64,000 bases of DNA from Mesorhizobium sp. Pch-S. GTDB lineage: Bacteria > Pseudomonadota > Alphaproteobacteria > Rhizobiales > Rhizobiaceae. Shown here piece after piece: positions 36,501 through 43,837 of the stretch. The position numbers and the translations under genes were made by a program. Below the pieces are notes generated by a model. That model saw only the letters and a program-made list of their open reading frames with translations. It ran no database searches and was not told where the DNA came from. Where the stretch lies: contig NZ_CP029562.1 of assembly GCF_004136315.1 (NCBI RefSeq), forward strand, positions 2,919,501-2,983,500, read 5' to 3'. Each line of letters opens with the position of its first letter. Within the stretch, counting starts at the first letter, position 1.

Positions 36501-36793
36501 AAGGTGCCGATCAAGGCAACAACCGCGAGCGTTTTTCCCGCGACCGGTTCAAGGGGCGCGCCAATGGCGAAGGCGGACGGCCGGATCGTTCCGGCGGTAA
36601 GCCGCAAGGCGAACGTCAGGACCGGCGTGACGGTCGGCCCGAGTGGAAAGGGAAGCAGGACGGCCGCAGGCCGGAGGGCAAGGGTGGCAAACCATCCTTC
36701 CAGGCAAAGCCGCGCGAGGAACGCCCGGTCCGCTTCGATCCTGACTCGCCTTTTGCCAAGCTGGCCGCTTTGCGCGACCAGTTGAAGAAGTAG
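33509..36793 (+). CDS. Suv3-like superfamily II RNA helicase with long disordered tail
   Basis: A 1094-residue ATP-dependent helicase resembling mitochondrial SUV3. Walker A GPTNTGKT is at 23-30 and the DExx-type box DEVQ at 105-108, with LLLGAATMHG (motif III) and QIAGRAGR (motif VI) following. A Suv3-type C-terminal region reaches about residue 820. After it comes an Ala/Glu-rich acidic stretch (about 830-960), then a Lys/Arg/Gly/Asp-rich basic tail to the end, both low-complexity. The partner of Suv3 is usually an exoribonuclease; RNA turnover is the inferred role. The S4 RNA-binding gene follows after 46 bp. Confidence 0.88.
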   Translation: MNIHPKPTEPLILSGRDVTAVLGPTNTGKTHLAIERMVAHESGIIGLPLRLLAREVYARLCEKVGANKVALVTGEEKIQPAGARYSVHTVEALPRETDAAFVAIDEVQLAGDLERGHIFTDRILNLRGRQETLLLGAATMHGILQKLLRGVSVVTRPRLSHLAYAGSKKLTRLPRRSAIVAFSADEVYGIAELIRRQQGGAAVVLGALSPRTRNAQVALYQSGDVDYLVATDAIGMGLNLDVDHVAFAQNRKFDGYQYRNLTAAELGQIAGRAGRHLRDGTFGVTGQVDPLDEDLVQKIEGHDFEPVKVLQWRTPSFDFSNLDALKRSIETNAPVEGLTRALPAVDAQALEFLSKDGEIRALATSRERVALLWEACALPDYRKIAPAQHADLIASIYMDLARHGHVDESYMAEQVRRADTTEGDIDTLSHRIAQIRTWTFVSNRPGWLADPTHWQEKTREIEDRLSDALHERLTKRFVDRRTSVLMRRLRENTMPEAEISPTGTVLVEGHHVGELQGFRFTADQGAGGEDAKAVRSAAQRALASEFEARAERFAASGNNDIALGSDGVLRWIGAPIGTLVAGEDALKPRLVLLADEQLTGPARDKVAARADRFVNFQVELLLKPLVDMKNAEQLTGIARGIAFQLVEHFGLINRRDIAEEMRTLDQEGRAALRRLGVRFGAYHVFVPSLIKPAPAGLVTLLWALKNDGKDKPGFGDVVHALASGRTSIVIDPTYDKTFYRLAGYRNLGRRAVRVDILERLADLIRPATNWKPGLGVRPDGAYDGQAFMVTPPMMSILGATADDMEEILKGLGYRAEPKPAADVKAKLEQLDQAAREAAEAKAAADATAKAADQVTEAAATDAVDGSGAVEAEPVSETPEVESAAEDVADTGAEIAETAEAVEAGEAGGTEEAAVIAEPASEAEATEQAVGETEQQAEAVAVEGAAPSGEAAKAESEEPKPILLWRQARFDHRRDNRHHRGGRNAQGAGENNRQRSDREGADQGNNRERFSRDRFKGRANGEGGRPDRSGGKPQGERQDRRDGRPEWKGKQDGRRPEGKGGKPSFQAKPREERPVRFDPDSPFAKLAALRDQLKK

Positions 36794-36839
36794 ATGACGG
36801 GCCTGCGTTCCTCGGCGCGCCGCGTCGGTCTTTGAACCG

Positions 36840-37226
36840 ATGGTTGCCGAGGGTCGCCAACGCATCGACAAGTGGCTGTTCTTTGCGCGTGCGGTAAAAT
36901 CGCGGTCACTGGCTGCCAAGCTGGCGGTTGCGGGCAGGGTGCGCATCAACCGCGACAAAGCAGCGCAGGCGTCCGATCTGGTCAAGGTCGGTGATGTTCT
37001 GACCATCACGCTCGATGGCCGGATCCTGGTTTGGAAAGTGTTGGGGCCAGGTGCCCGGCGCGGTCCGGCGGAAGAAGCCCGTACGCTCTACGAGGACATG
37101 TCGCCGGTGCCGACCGCCCGCAAGGAAGCGTTGCCCGACGCCATCGTGCCGCTGCGCGACACCGGCAGCGGCCGCCCGACCAAGAAGGAGAGGCGGCAAA
37201 CCGATCGCCTGCGCGATGGGGATTGA
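36840..37226 (+). CDS. S4-domain RNA-binding protein, Hsp15-like
   Basis: A 128-residue basic protein. The S4 fold is at about residues 8-65 (QRIDKWLFFARAVKSRSLAAKLAVAGRVRINRDKA and VKVGDVLTI), as in HslR/Hsp15, which rescues stalled 50S subunits carrying nascent chain. A Lys/Arg-rich C-terminal tail follows. It lies 46 bp after the helicase gene in the same direction, suggesting a shared RNA-handling transcript. Confidence 0.88.
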   Translation: MVAEGRQRIDKWLFFARAVKSRSLAAKLAVAGRVRINRDKAAQASDLVKVGDVLTITLDGRILVWKVLGPGARRGPAEEARTLYEDMSPVPTARKEALPDAIVPLRDTGSGRPTKKERRQTDRLRDGD

Positions 37227-37344
37227 GGAGCATAAAGGCCCACGGTGGCGAGGCGGTTGGAATGCAAAACCCACCTGGGCCAATTCGTTGGAATGCACCG
37301 GCCTTGCAAGCGGTGGCCAAAGACGTTACCTGACCGGCAAGAAG

Positions 37345-37444
37345 CGCAATTCCAGGAAAAGTGTGTAGCGGTTTTCCGTCCGGAATTGCGCCAGAAAAGA
37401 GTAAGAGCGTTTCCGCGTTTCCGTGAAAGACGGAAACGCTCTAG
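37345..37444. repeat. Two-hairpin intergenic repeat, copy 5 (B-A)
   Basis: B module 37345-37389 (GCAATTCCAGGAAAAGTG ... CCGGAATTGC) and A module 37402-37444 (AGAGCGTTTCCG ... CGGAAACGCTCT), inverted relative to copy 4. It separates the S4-protein gene from fdxA. Confidence 0.8.
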
Positions 37445-37477
37445 AGATAGAAGAACGGGACTTTCCCGGAGCAGGCC

Positions 37478-37816
37478 ATGACCTACCTCGTCACCGACAA
37501 CTGCATCAAATGCAAGTACATGGATTGTGTCGAGGTCTGTCCGGTCGACTGTTTCTACGAAGGCGAGAACATGCTCGTCATCCATCCGGACGAGTGCATC
37601 GATTGCGGCGTGTGCGAACCGGAATGCCCTGCCGACGCCATCAAGCCGGATACCGAACCGGGTCTCGACAAGTGGCTGCAGATCAACACCGAATACGCCG
37701 AGAAATGGCCCAACATCACCACCAAGAAGGACGCGCCGGCTGACGCCAAGCAGTTCGATGGTGAGACCGAGAAGTTCGAGAAATACTTCTCTGCAGAGCC
37801 GGGCGGTGGCGACTGA
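37478..37816 (+). CDS. fdxA: Ferredoxin FdxA, 7Fe type
   Basis: A 112-residue cytosolic electron carrier. The Cys pattern C-x2-C-x4-C-x3-CPVDC near the N-terminus and C-x2-C-x2-C-x3-CP ([12 protein letters not shown]) binds one [3Fe-4S] and one [4Fe-4S] cluster. A C-terminal extension of about 50 residues is typical of FdxA. It lies upstream of carD, an order I recall as conserved in Rhizobiales. Confidence 0.95.
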   Translation: MTYLVTDNCIKCKYMDCVEVCPVDCFYEGENMLVIHPDECIDCGVCEPECPADAIKPDTEPGLDKWLQINTEYAEKWPNITTKKDAPADAKQFDGETEKFEKYFSAEPGGGD

Positions 37817-38182
37817 CGGTTCGGGGCAATCCCCAGCTTTAACAGCAGGATTGTGCTAACCGTCTTGACGAGCGGGGTAGTGCTTGTCCTTCGCGTATGC
37901 AGCAAAATCTTGATTCTTGCGAGTTTTTGTGTTACACGGAAAAAACATGCCGGTGACACAACGTCGATTTATGGCGAACACGCCCCTAATCATCGAAAGG
38001 TGACTTCCTATTTCCGGACCAGAGCACTCTGGGCCAGGCGGACGCAGTTTTGCGGTTGGCCGGCGCAGGCTTTTTCCGGAGGATTTCGCTTGTTGTGTGG
38101 CATTCCAGGCCGGACCTGATCCGGCAGCCCCAGTTCTGCCGGCAGAGGCCTGCCGGCGCCACAACAAGGAGTTCAGGGCGTA
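37817..38182. other. Noncoding region with carD leader
   Basis: 366 bp between fdxA and carD with no supported ORF. The left half is relatively AT-rich (about 37880-37945) and probably holds the carD promoter. The right end, 38092-38165, can fold into a branched hairpin reported separately. Confidence 0.5.
38092..38171 (+). promoter_or_regulatory. Foldable 5' leader immediately before carD
   Basis: GTTGTG (38092-38097) can pair with CACAAC (38160-38165), enclosing two hairpins: GCCGGA/TCCGGC (38109-38125, 5-nt loop) and GCCGGCAG/CTGCCGGC (38138-38157, 4-nt loop, perfect 8 bp). The ribosome site AAGGAG (38166-38171) begins at the base of the closing stem. The structure could modulate carD translation. 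No known riboswitch class is recognised, and GC-rich chance pairing is possible. Confidence 0.35.
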
Positions 38183-38767
38183 ATGGCAACGACAACCCCG
38201 CAGAAGAAGTCCGCATCCGCAGCCCGTCACGGTTTCAAGACCGGCGAGTTCATCGTGTACCCGGCGCACGGCGTCGGCCAGATTGTCTCGATCGACGAGC
38301 AAGAGGTGGCGGGCCACAAGCTGGAGCTGTTCGTCATTGATTTCCAGAAAGACAAGATGCGCCTGAAGGTACCGGTCGCCAAGGCAACCTCGATCGGCAT
38401 GCGCAAGCTCTCCGAGACCGATTATGTCGACCGCGCGCTGAAGGTCGTGCAGGGCCGTGCCCGCGTGAAGCGCACCATGTGGTCGCGCCGCGCCCAGGAA
38501 TATGATGCGAAGATCAATTCCGGCGACCTGATCTCGATCTCGGAAGTCGTACGCGACCTCTACCGCGCCGAGAACCAGCCGGAGCAGTCCTATTCCGAAC
38601 GCCAGCTCTATGAAGCTGCGCTCGACCGCATGGCCCGCGAGATCGCGGCTGTGAATCGTATGTCGGAAACCGAAGCTGTGCGCCTGATCGAGGTCAATCT
38701 CAACAAGGGCCCTAAGCGCGGTGCCAAGGCTGATAACGAAGAAACCGAACAGGAAGAAGCTGCCTGA
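38183..38767 (+). CDS. carD: CarD/CdnL family RNA polymerase-binding regulator
   Basis: A 194-residue transcription factor. After a short Ala/Lys-rich N-terminus, FKTGEFIVYPAHGVGQIVSIDEQEV is the Tudor-like RNA-polymerase-interacting domain (about 18-75). A helical C-terminal DNA-binding domain (RAQEYDAKINSGDLISISEVVRDLYRAENQPEQSYSERQLYEAALDR) and an acidic tail follow. Members stabilise open complexes at rRNA and housekeeping promoters. AAGGAG precedes the ATG, with a foldable leader upstream and a good terminator downstream. Confidence 0.95.
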   Translation: MATTTPQKKSASAARHGFKTGEFIVYPAHGVGQIVSIDEQEVAGHKLELFVIDFQKDKMRLKVPVAKATSIGMRKLSETDYVDRALKVVQGRARVKRTMWSRRAQEYDAKINSGDLISISEVVRDLYRAENQPEQSYSERQLYEAALDRMAREIAAVNRMSETEAVRLIEVNLNKGPKRGAKADNEETEQEEAA

Positions 38768-38793
38768 TCGCTTCCTGTCTCTGGTTACAAAAG

Positions 38794-38817
38794 CCCGGCC
38801 ATTCGGCCGGGTTTTTT
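38794..38817 (+). terminator. carD: Rho-independent terminator of carD
   Basis: CCCGGCC / GGCCGGG stem, ATTC loop, six T. Confidence 0.9.
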
Positions 38818-38839
38818 GTTGGCCGGCATTCAGAAAGAC

Positions 38840-40030
38840 TCAGTGTTTCCGCGACAGTTGTTTTGTCGCAGTCTCCAGGCCAGTCAGTGTCAGCGGGTAC
38901 ATGCGGCCACCGAAGATGTCGTGGATCATGCCGATGGAGTGCGTGTAACTCCAATGCTGTTCGCGAGTCGGGTTCAGCCAGACCGCGTTCGGCCACTGGT
39001 TCAGCACGCGTTGCAGCCAGGCAATGCCGGCTTCCTTGTTCCAGTGCTCGACCGCGCCGCCAGGCGAGACGATTTCATAAGGGCTCATCGAGGCGTCGCC
39101 AACGAAAATGACCTTGTAGTCGTGACCGTATTTGTGGAGCACGTCGAAGGTCGGAATCTTCTCGGTGTAGCGACGACGGTTGTCCTTCCAGACGTCCTCG
39201 TAAAGGCAGTTATGGAAATAGAAATATTCAAGCTGCCTGAATTCCGCGCGGGCGGCCGAGAACAGCTCCTCCACCACCTTGATGTGATCGTCCATTGAGC
39301 CGCCGACATCGAAGAACATCAGCAGCTTCACCGCGTTACGCCGTTCTGGCCGGGTCTGCACGTCGAGATAGCCATGCTCGGCGGTGGCGTGAATGGTGCC
39401 CGGAAGATCGAGCTCTTCATCGGCCCCCTCGCGCACCCAGCGGCGCAGGCGTTTCAGCGCGACTTTGATGTTGCGGGTGCCAAGCTCGACAGAGTCGTCG
39501 AAATTCCTGAACTCGCGCTTGTCCCACACTTTCACGGCGCGGCGGTTGCGGCTTTCCGCCTGGCCGATGCGCACGCCTTCGGGATTGTAGCCATAGGCGC
39601 CGAAGGGCGAGGTACCGGCGGTGCCGATCCATTTCGAACCACCCTGGTGGCGGCCCTTCTGCTCCTCCAGCCGTTGTCTCAGTGTCTCCATCAGCTTGTC
39701 GAAGCCGCCCAGCGCTTCGACAAGTTTCTTTTCCTCTTCGGTCAGCGTCTTTTCCGCCAGTCGGCGTAGCCATTCCTCCGGCAAAGCCGCGGCGTCGACG
39801 CCAGCCTCACCCGAGACAGCCTCCACGCCCTTGAAATAATGCGAGAAGACCTGATCGAAGCGGTCGATGTGGCGCTCGTCCTTCACCAGGGTGGCGCGGG
39901 CGAGATAATAGAATCCCTCGACATCGTAACTGACGAGATCCGCGTCCAGGCTCTCGAGCAAAGTCAGATATTCCCGCAACGACACGGGTACCTTGGCGGC
40001 TTTCAGTTCAAGGAAGAACGGGATGAACAT
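38840..40030 (-). CDS. VWA domain protein, CoxE-like
   Basis: A 396-residue cytosolic protein. The C-terminal half has the MIDAS-like stretch LLMFFDVGGSMDDHI (DxGxS form) of a von Willebrand A domain; the N-terminal half is helical. The start is uncertain: ATG 40030 begins the conserved-looking FIPFFLELKAAKVPVSLREYL, while ATG 40099 and GTG 40174 add poorly supported residues; none has a clear ribosome site. It normally pairs with a MoxR ATPase, here found at 41904-42743, separated by two unrelated genes. Together they likely form a chaperone or metal-insertion type machine. Confidence 0.85.
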   Translation of the reverse strand: MFIPFFLELKAAKVPVSLREYLTLLESLDADLVSYDVEGFYYLARATLVKDERHIDRFDQVFSHYFKGVEAVSGEAGVDAAALPEEWLRRLAEKTLTEEEKKLVEALGGFDKLMETLRQRLEEQKGRHQGGSKWIGTAGTSPFGAYGYNPEGVRIGQAESRNRRAVKVWDKREFRNFDDSVELGTRNIKVALKRLRRWVREGADEELDLPGTIHATAEHGYLDVQTRPERRNAVKLLMFFDVGGSMDDHIKVVEELFSAARAEFRQLEYFYFHNCLYEDVWKDNRRRYTEKIPTFDVLHKYGHDYKVIFVGDASMSPYEIVSPGGAVEHWNKEAGIAWLQRVLNQWPNAVWLNPTREQHWSYTHSIGMIHDIFGGRMYPLTLTGLETATKQLSRKH

Positions 40031-40209
40031 CGCGCCAATCTGCGTCGGCGAAGGCGTGGAGGCAAGGGCGATCCAATCCTGCGCGGTTGCCACACTCATG
40101 GTAAAAATAAGATTCAGCCTTTTTTGGTAATTTCCCGTTAGCAATTCCCTTGGCGGGAGTTTTGGTATCGGCACCCGTCTCCGGTTCTTGTTCTTGCGTA
40201 CGGGTTCTC

Positions 40210-41259
40210 ATGCGTTTCACCACGGTGTCGGCAATTCTGCTTGCCTGCGCGGCGCTTGCCAGCTGCGCTTCCAGCTCCGGCATGGATGAAGTCCTGTCGC
40301 CGGGACCATCCTCCGAGACGACAAGCTCGATCACCCGGCCGAACAGCCCGGTGCCGAGCGCCAGCATCAAATCCGAATTGCGCGAGGCTCCCGCCCCGCA
40401 AATGGCGATGACGATGCCTGTCCCGGAGGCGTCCATTCCCGAGGTCGAATCCTTCGCCGGTTCGGAGCCAGGCATGCCGGCCATGCCATTGCCGGCGATG
40501 AAGCCGGCAATCCTGACGCCGGCGGAAAAGCCGGTGATCCGGAAAGCGGCGATCGTGCGCGGCGACGTCTATGCCCGTCGTTTCCGCGATGCCAAGCCGA
40601 TCAATTTCGGTCGCACCACTTCACCAAGGCAGCTTGCCGTCCACGGTGTCGACGTCTCGCGCTGGCAGGGCGACATCGATTGGGCAAGGCTGCGTACGCA
40701 GGGCGCCAACTTTGCCTATATCAAGGCGACCGATGGCGGCGACCATCTCGATCCGATGTTCAAGAAGAACTGGCGCGAAGCAAACGAGGCTGGGTTGCGC
40801 CGCGGTGCCTATCATTTCTTCTACTGGTGCCGGGTGGCCAGTGAACAGGCCGACTGGTTCATTCGCAACGTGCCGAAAGTGCCGGGTGCTTTGCCGCCGG
40901 TCATCGATGTCGAATACAACGGCGAATCCAGCTGCAAGCGGCGTCTTTCACGCGAGAAAGTGCTCGAGAAGATGCAGGTGTTCATGGACAAGCTGGAGCG
41001 TCATTACGGCCAGCGTCCGATCATCTACACCGCGCCCGATTTCTACCGCGACAATCTGAGGGGTGCGTTCCTGGATTATCCGTTCTGGCTGCGCGCCGTG
41101 GCACAGCACCCTTCCAAGGTCTATCCCGGCCGCAAGTGGGTTTTCTGGCAGTATTCGGGTTCCGGGCTATCGCATGGCGTCGCCGGCAAGATCGACCTCA
41201 ACGCCTTCCATGGTTCGGAAGACGACTGGCACGATTGGGTCGCCGACAAATCCAGCTGA
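40210..41259 (+). CDS. GH25-family lysozyme, predicted lipoprotein
   Basis: A 349-residue exported protein. The N-terminal signal has a lipobox ALASC, so the mature N-terminal Cys (about residue 19) is probably acylated. A Pro/Ser/Met-rich linker reaches about residue 140, followed by a glycosyl hydrolase 25 domain: HGVDVSRWQGDIDW, FAYIKATDGG, and PPVIDVEYN with the catalytic Asp-x-Glu. It cleaves the MurNAc-GlcNAc bond of peptidoglycan. It sits divergently between the VWA gene and a GNAT gene, splitting the usual moxR-vwa pair. Confidence 0.9.
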   Translation: MRFTTVSAILLACAALASCASSSGMDEVLSPGPSSETTSSITRPNSPVPSASIKSELREAPAPQMAMTMPVPEASIPEVESFAGSEPGMPAMPLPAMKPAILTPAEKPVIRKAAIVRGDVYARRFRDAKPINFGRTTSPRQLAVHGVDVSRWQGDIDWARLRTQGANFAYIKATDGGDHLDPMFKKNWREANEAGLRRGAYHFFYWCRVASEQADWFIRNVPKVPGALPPVIDVEYNGESSCKRRLSREKVLEKMQVFMDKLERHYGQRPIIYTAPDFYRDNLRGAFLDYPFWLRAVAQHPSKVYPGRKWVFWQYSGSGLSHGVAGKIDLNAFHGSEDDWHDWVADKSS

Positions 41260-41336
41260 GGAGAAGCGGGACAGGAGTGGTCCCGCGCTCGAACTGATGG
41301 ACGGCGGGACATGAGCGATCCCGCCGAACTGTCCGA

Positions 41337-41780
41337 TTACATCAGGTCGTATTCGATGAAGCCGGTGTGGCGGGCCACGCGGTCGTAAAGCTTGCGCGCG
41401 GTCGCATTGGTTTCATGCGTCATCCAGTAGACATTGATAACACCCACTGCCTTGGCGGTCTGCCTGACTGCGTCGATCAGGGCCGTGCCGACGCCCTTGC
41501 CGCGGATTTCGGGATCGGCGAACAGATCCTGCAGGTAGCAGTTGTTCGCCTCGGCCCAGCAGGAGCGGTGGTACATGTAGTGGGTGAGGCCGGCCGGCTT
41601 GCCGTCGACGAGGGCGATGAAGCCACGCGGTTCGTACTCACCAGGCGTAAACAGCCGCTTCCAGGTGAGCTGATAGGTCTCTTCCGGCAGAACGGTGTTG
41701 TAGAATTTGAGATAGGCGGTCCACAGCCGGTGCCATTCGGCGTGATCCGACTGTTCAAGCGGGCGGACGGTGACGGTCAT
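41337..41780 (-). CDS. GNAT family N-acetyltransferase
   Basis: A 147-residue acetyl-CoA-dependent acetyltransferase. The acetyl-CoA pyrophosphate motif is DPEIRGKGVGTALIDAVRQTAKA (R-x2-G-x-G/A form) at about 91-113, preceded by CYLQDLFAD on beta-4 and followed by VYWMTHETNATARKLYDRVARHTGFIEY. The substrate cannot be told. Confidence 0.9.
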   Translation of the reverse strand: MTVTVRPLEQSDHAEWHRLWTAYLKFYNTVLPEETYQLTWKRLFTPGEYEPRGFIALVDGKPAGLTHYMYHRSCWAEANNCYLQDLFADPEIRGKGVGTALIDAVRQTAKAVGVINVYWMTHETNATARKLYDRVARHTGFIEYDLM

Positions 41781-41903
41781 GGTTCGAGATCCCCTCTGTT
41801 ATGGGGGCCGTTGTAGCTGTCGGACTGTGCCAATGCGATGGCACAGCAGGCGCCTTTCCATTGTGCGAACTATCTTTGCTGGAGCGGGACAGAACCGCCA
41901 TTC

Positions 41904-42743
41904 TCACCCCTGACGCCTGGCCATGAAGGCCAGGCGTTCGAACAGATGCACATCCTGTTCGTTCTTGAGCAGCGCGCCGTGCAGCTTGGGCAAGGCGTTT
42001 TTCGGATCGGCGAGCAGATCTTCCGGCGAGACGTCGTCGGCGACCAGCAGGCGGATCCAGTCGAGCGCTTCGGAAGTCGACGGCTTCTTCTTCAGGCCCG
42101 CCACTTCTCGGATTTCGTAGAACTGCGTCAGGGCCGCGCGCACAAGGTTCTGCTTGATGCCCGGATAGTGCACATCGACGATGCGATGCAGTGTGTCGAC
42201 GTCGGGGAAGCGGATGTAGTGGAAGAAGCAGCGACGCAGGAACGCGTCCGGCAGTTCCTTCTCGTTGTTGGAGGTGATGATGACGATCGGGCGCACCGTG
42301 GCGCGGATGGTCTCGCCGGTTTCGTAGACAAAGAATTCCATGCGGTCGAGTTCCTGCAGCAGGTCGTTGGGAAACTCGATGTCGGCCTTGTCGATCTCGT
42401 CGATCAGAAGCACGATCTTCCTGCCGGCGGCGAAGGCATCCCACAGCTTGCCGCGCTTGATGTAGTTATGGATGTCATTGAAACGGGCATCGCCAAGCTG
42501 GCTGTCGCGCAGGCGCGAAACGGCATCGTATTCATAAAGGCCCTGCTGTGCCTTGGTGGTGGATTTCACGTTCCATTCGATGAGATCAAGGCCAAGGCCG
42601 GCTGCCACCTGACGGGCAAGTTCGGTCTTGCCGGTGCCGGGTTCACCCTTGACCAGCAGCGGCCGCTCCAGCGCGATCGCCGCATTCACCGCCACCATCA
42701 GATCCTTGTCGGCGACATAGGCCGATGTTCCTTCAAACCGCAT
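41904..42743 (-). CDS. MoxR family AAA+ ATPase
   Basis: A 279-residue AAA+ ATPase. Walker A is VKGEPGTGKTELA (32-44), Walker B VLLIDEIDKAD, sensor 1 IITSNNEKELPDAFLRRC. GGAG precedes the ATG at 42743; the longer open frame runs through an intergenic repeat and is rejected. MoxR ATPases act with VWA proteins in maturation of complexes. The probable partner gene lies 1.9 kb further along on the same strand. Confidence 0.92.
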   Translation of the reverse strand: MRFEGTSAYVADKDLMVAVNAAIALERPLLVKGEPGTGKTELARQVAAGLGLDLIEWNVKSTTKAQQGLYEYDAVSRLRDSQLGDARFNDIHNYIKRGKLWDAFAAGRKIVLLIDEIDKADIEFPNDLLQELDRMEFFVYETGETIRATVRPIVIITSNNEKELPDAFLRRCFFHYIRFPDVDTLHRIVDVHYPGIKQNLVRAALTQFYEIREVAGLKKKPSTSEALDWIRLLVADDVSPEDLLADPKNALPKLHGALLKNEQDVHLFERLAFMARRQG

Positions 42744-42776
42744 CGAAAACTCCAGCTCCGTCACAGCGAACCTAAA

Positions 42777-42877
42777 GCAATTCCAGCAAAAGTGTGTAGC
42801 GGTTTTGCGTCCGGAATTGCGTAAAAACAAAAAGTTAGAGTGTTTCCGCGTTTCCGTGAAAAACGGAAACGCTCCAG
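42777..42877. repeat. Two-hairpin intergenic repeat, copy 6 (B-A)
   Basis: B module 42777-42820 (GCAATTCCAGCAAAAGTGTG ... CCGGAATTGC) then A module 42836-42877 (GTTTCCGCGTTTCCGTG ... CGGAAACGCTCC), same orientation as copy 5. Confidence 0.8.
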
Positions 42878-42977
42878 AGATGGGCGGCGGAAGGGGCAAG
42901 CCACGGGTGGCTTGGCCAAAAGACGGGCAAGACAAAGATGCCCACTGGCAAGCTGACCGGCGGCGCTCTATATTTGC

Positions 42978-43150
42978 AAGTGACGGTCTGCGTCTCGCGG
43001 CAGGAGAGACATTTCCCCGGGGCCTTATTGATCTCGAAGGGAGCTGTCCCTGACCGGACCCGTGGGTTCGGACATATGGCGCCCACCTACTTTGTAGGTT
43101 CCCGGGATCAACTTCTTCACCGGTTGCGTGGATCGTCACTTCCTCTTTTC
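42978..43150 (+). ncRNA. ssrS: 6S RNA
   Basis: Lies directly upstream of the 5-formyl-THF cyclo-ligase gene, the classic position of ssrS. AAGTGACGGTC (42978-42988) pairs with GATCGTCACTT (43131-43141) as the closing stem, one G-U. The 3' half carries GCGCCCACCT-x6-AGGTTCCCGGG, a form I recall from alphaproteobacterial 6S RNAs. A TATATT -10 box at 42969-42974 fits initiation near 42980, and a T-rich stretch follows 43141. 6S RNA mimics an open promoter and sequesters sigma70 RNA polymerase in stationary phase. Confidence 0.8.
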
Positions 43151-43247
43151 TGTCTCGGGCAGTGTTGGCTTAAGGTCGCCGTTGCGACAGTGCGCGCTGC
43201 CGTGCCATGGCATAGGCGCTGTGAGCCGACAGGAGTGCCCTCCCACC

Positions 43248-43829
43248 ATGCACAAGGAACGCAAGAAACAACTGCGCAAGGAGGCTCTGGCACGCCGCGA
43301 CGCGCTCGATCCATTCTGGCGCATCGAGGCATCGCTCGAAATGGCTGAGACCGCGCGTGACAGCATTGCCTTCGAACCCGGCGCGATCGTTTCCGGCTTC
43401 TGGCCGATGCGCTCGGAAGTCGATGTCCGGCCGATGATGTTCGCGCTGCGCGAACATGGCGCGCGCCTGTGCCTGCCGGCTATCCTCGACAAGTCCACGA
43501 TCGCCTTTCGCGAGCTGGTGCGTGGTGCGCCGCTGGTCGAGATGGGGTTTGGAACGCATGGTCCCGGGGAGGAAGCCGAGGTGCTGGATCCGGATATCAT
43601 GCTGATCCCGCTTGCCGCATTCGACGGCCGCGGCCACCGTATCGGTTATGGGGCCGGCTATTATGACCGGGCGATCGGCAGGCTGCAGGATGCCGGCAAA
43701 CAACCACGCCTGATCGGCATCGCCTTCGATTGCCAGGAGGTATCGGAGGTTCCGGACGAGCCGCACGACGTGGTCATCCCCGAAATCCTGACAGAGAGCG
43801 GGTTGCGGCGGTTTGCCGAGCAGTTATAG
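43248..43829 (+). CDS. 5-formyltetrahydrofolate cyclo-ligase
   Basis: A 193-residue cytosolic enzyme (YgfA/FAU type) converting 5-formyl-THF to 5,10-methenyl-THF with ATP. It opens with KERKKQLRKEALARRDAL (ATP-phosphate region), and the signature LIPLAAFDGRGHRIGYGAGYYDRAIG is near residue 125-150. ATG 43248 has AGGAG 12 bp upstream; the longer frame runs back into 6S RNA and is rejected. Cotranscription with 6S RNA is common in proteobacteria. It is followed after 8 bp by the YmdB-like gene. Confidence 0.95.
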   Translation: MHKERKKQLRKEALARRDALDPFWRIEASLEMAETARDSIAFEPGAIVSGFWPMRSEVDVRPMMFALREHGARLCLPAILDKSTIAFRELVRGAPLVEMGFGTHGPGEEAEVLDPDIMLIPLAAFDGRGHRIGYGAGYYDRAIGRLQDAGKQPRLIGIAFDCQEVSEVPDEPHDVVIPEILTESGLRRFAEQL

Positions 43830-43837
43830 AAGACTGC

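Noticed and set aside
34568..37009. An 813-codon open frame antisense to the helicase gene
   Set aside because: It is a composition shadow: GC-rich third positions keep the opposite frame open. The product has no domain features, and the sense strand encodes a clear helicase.
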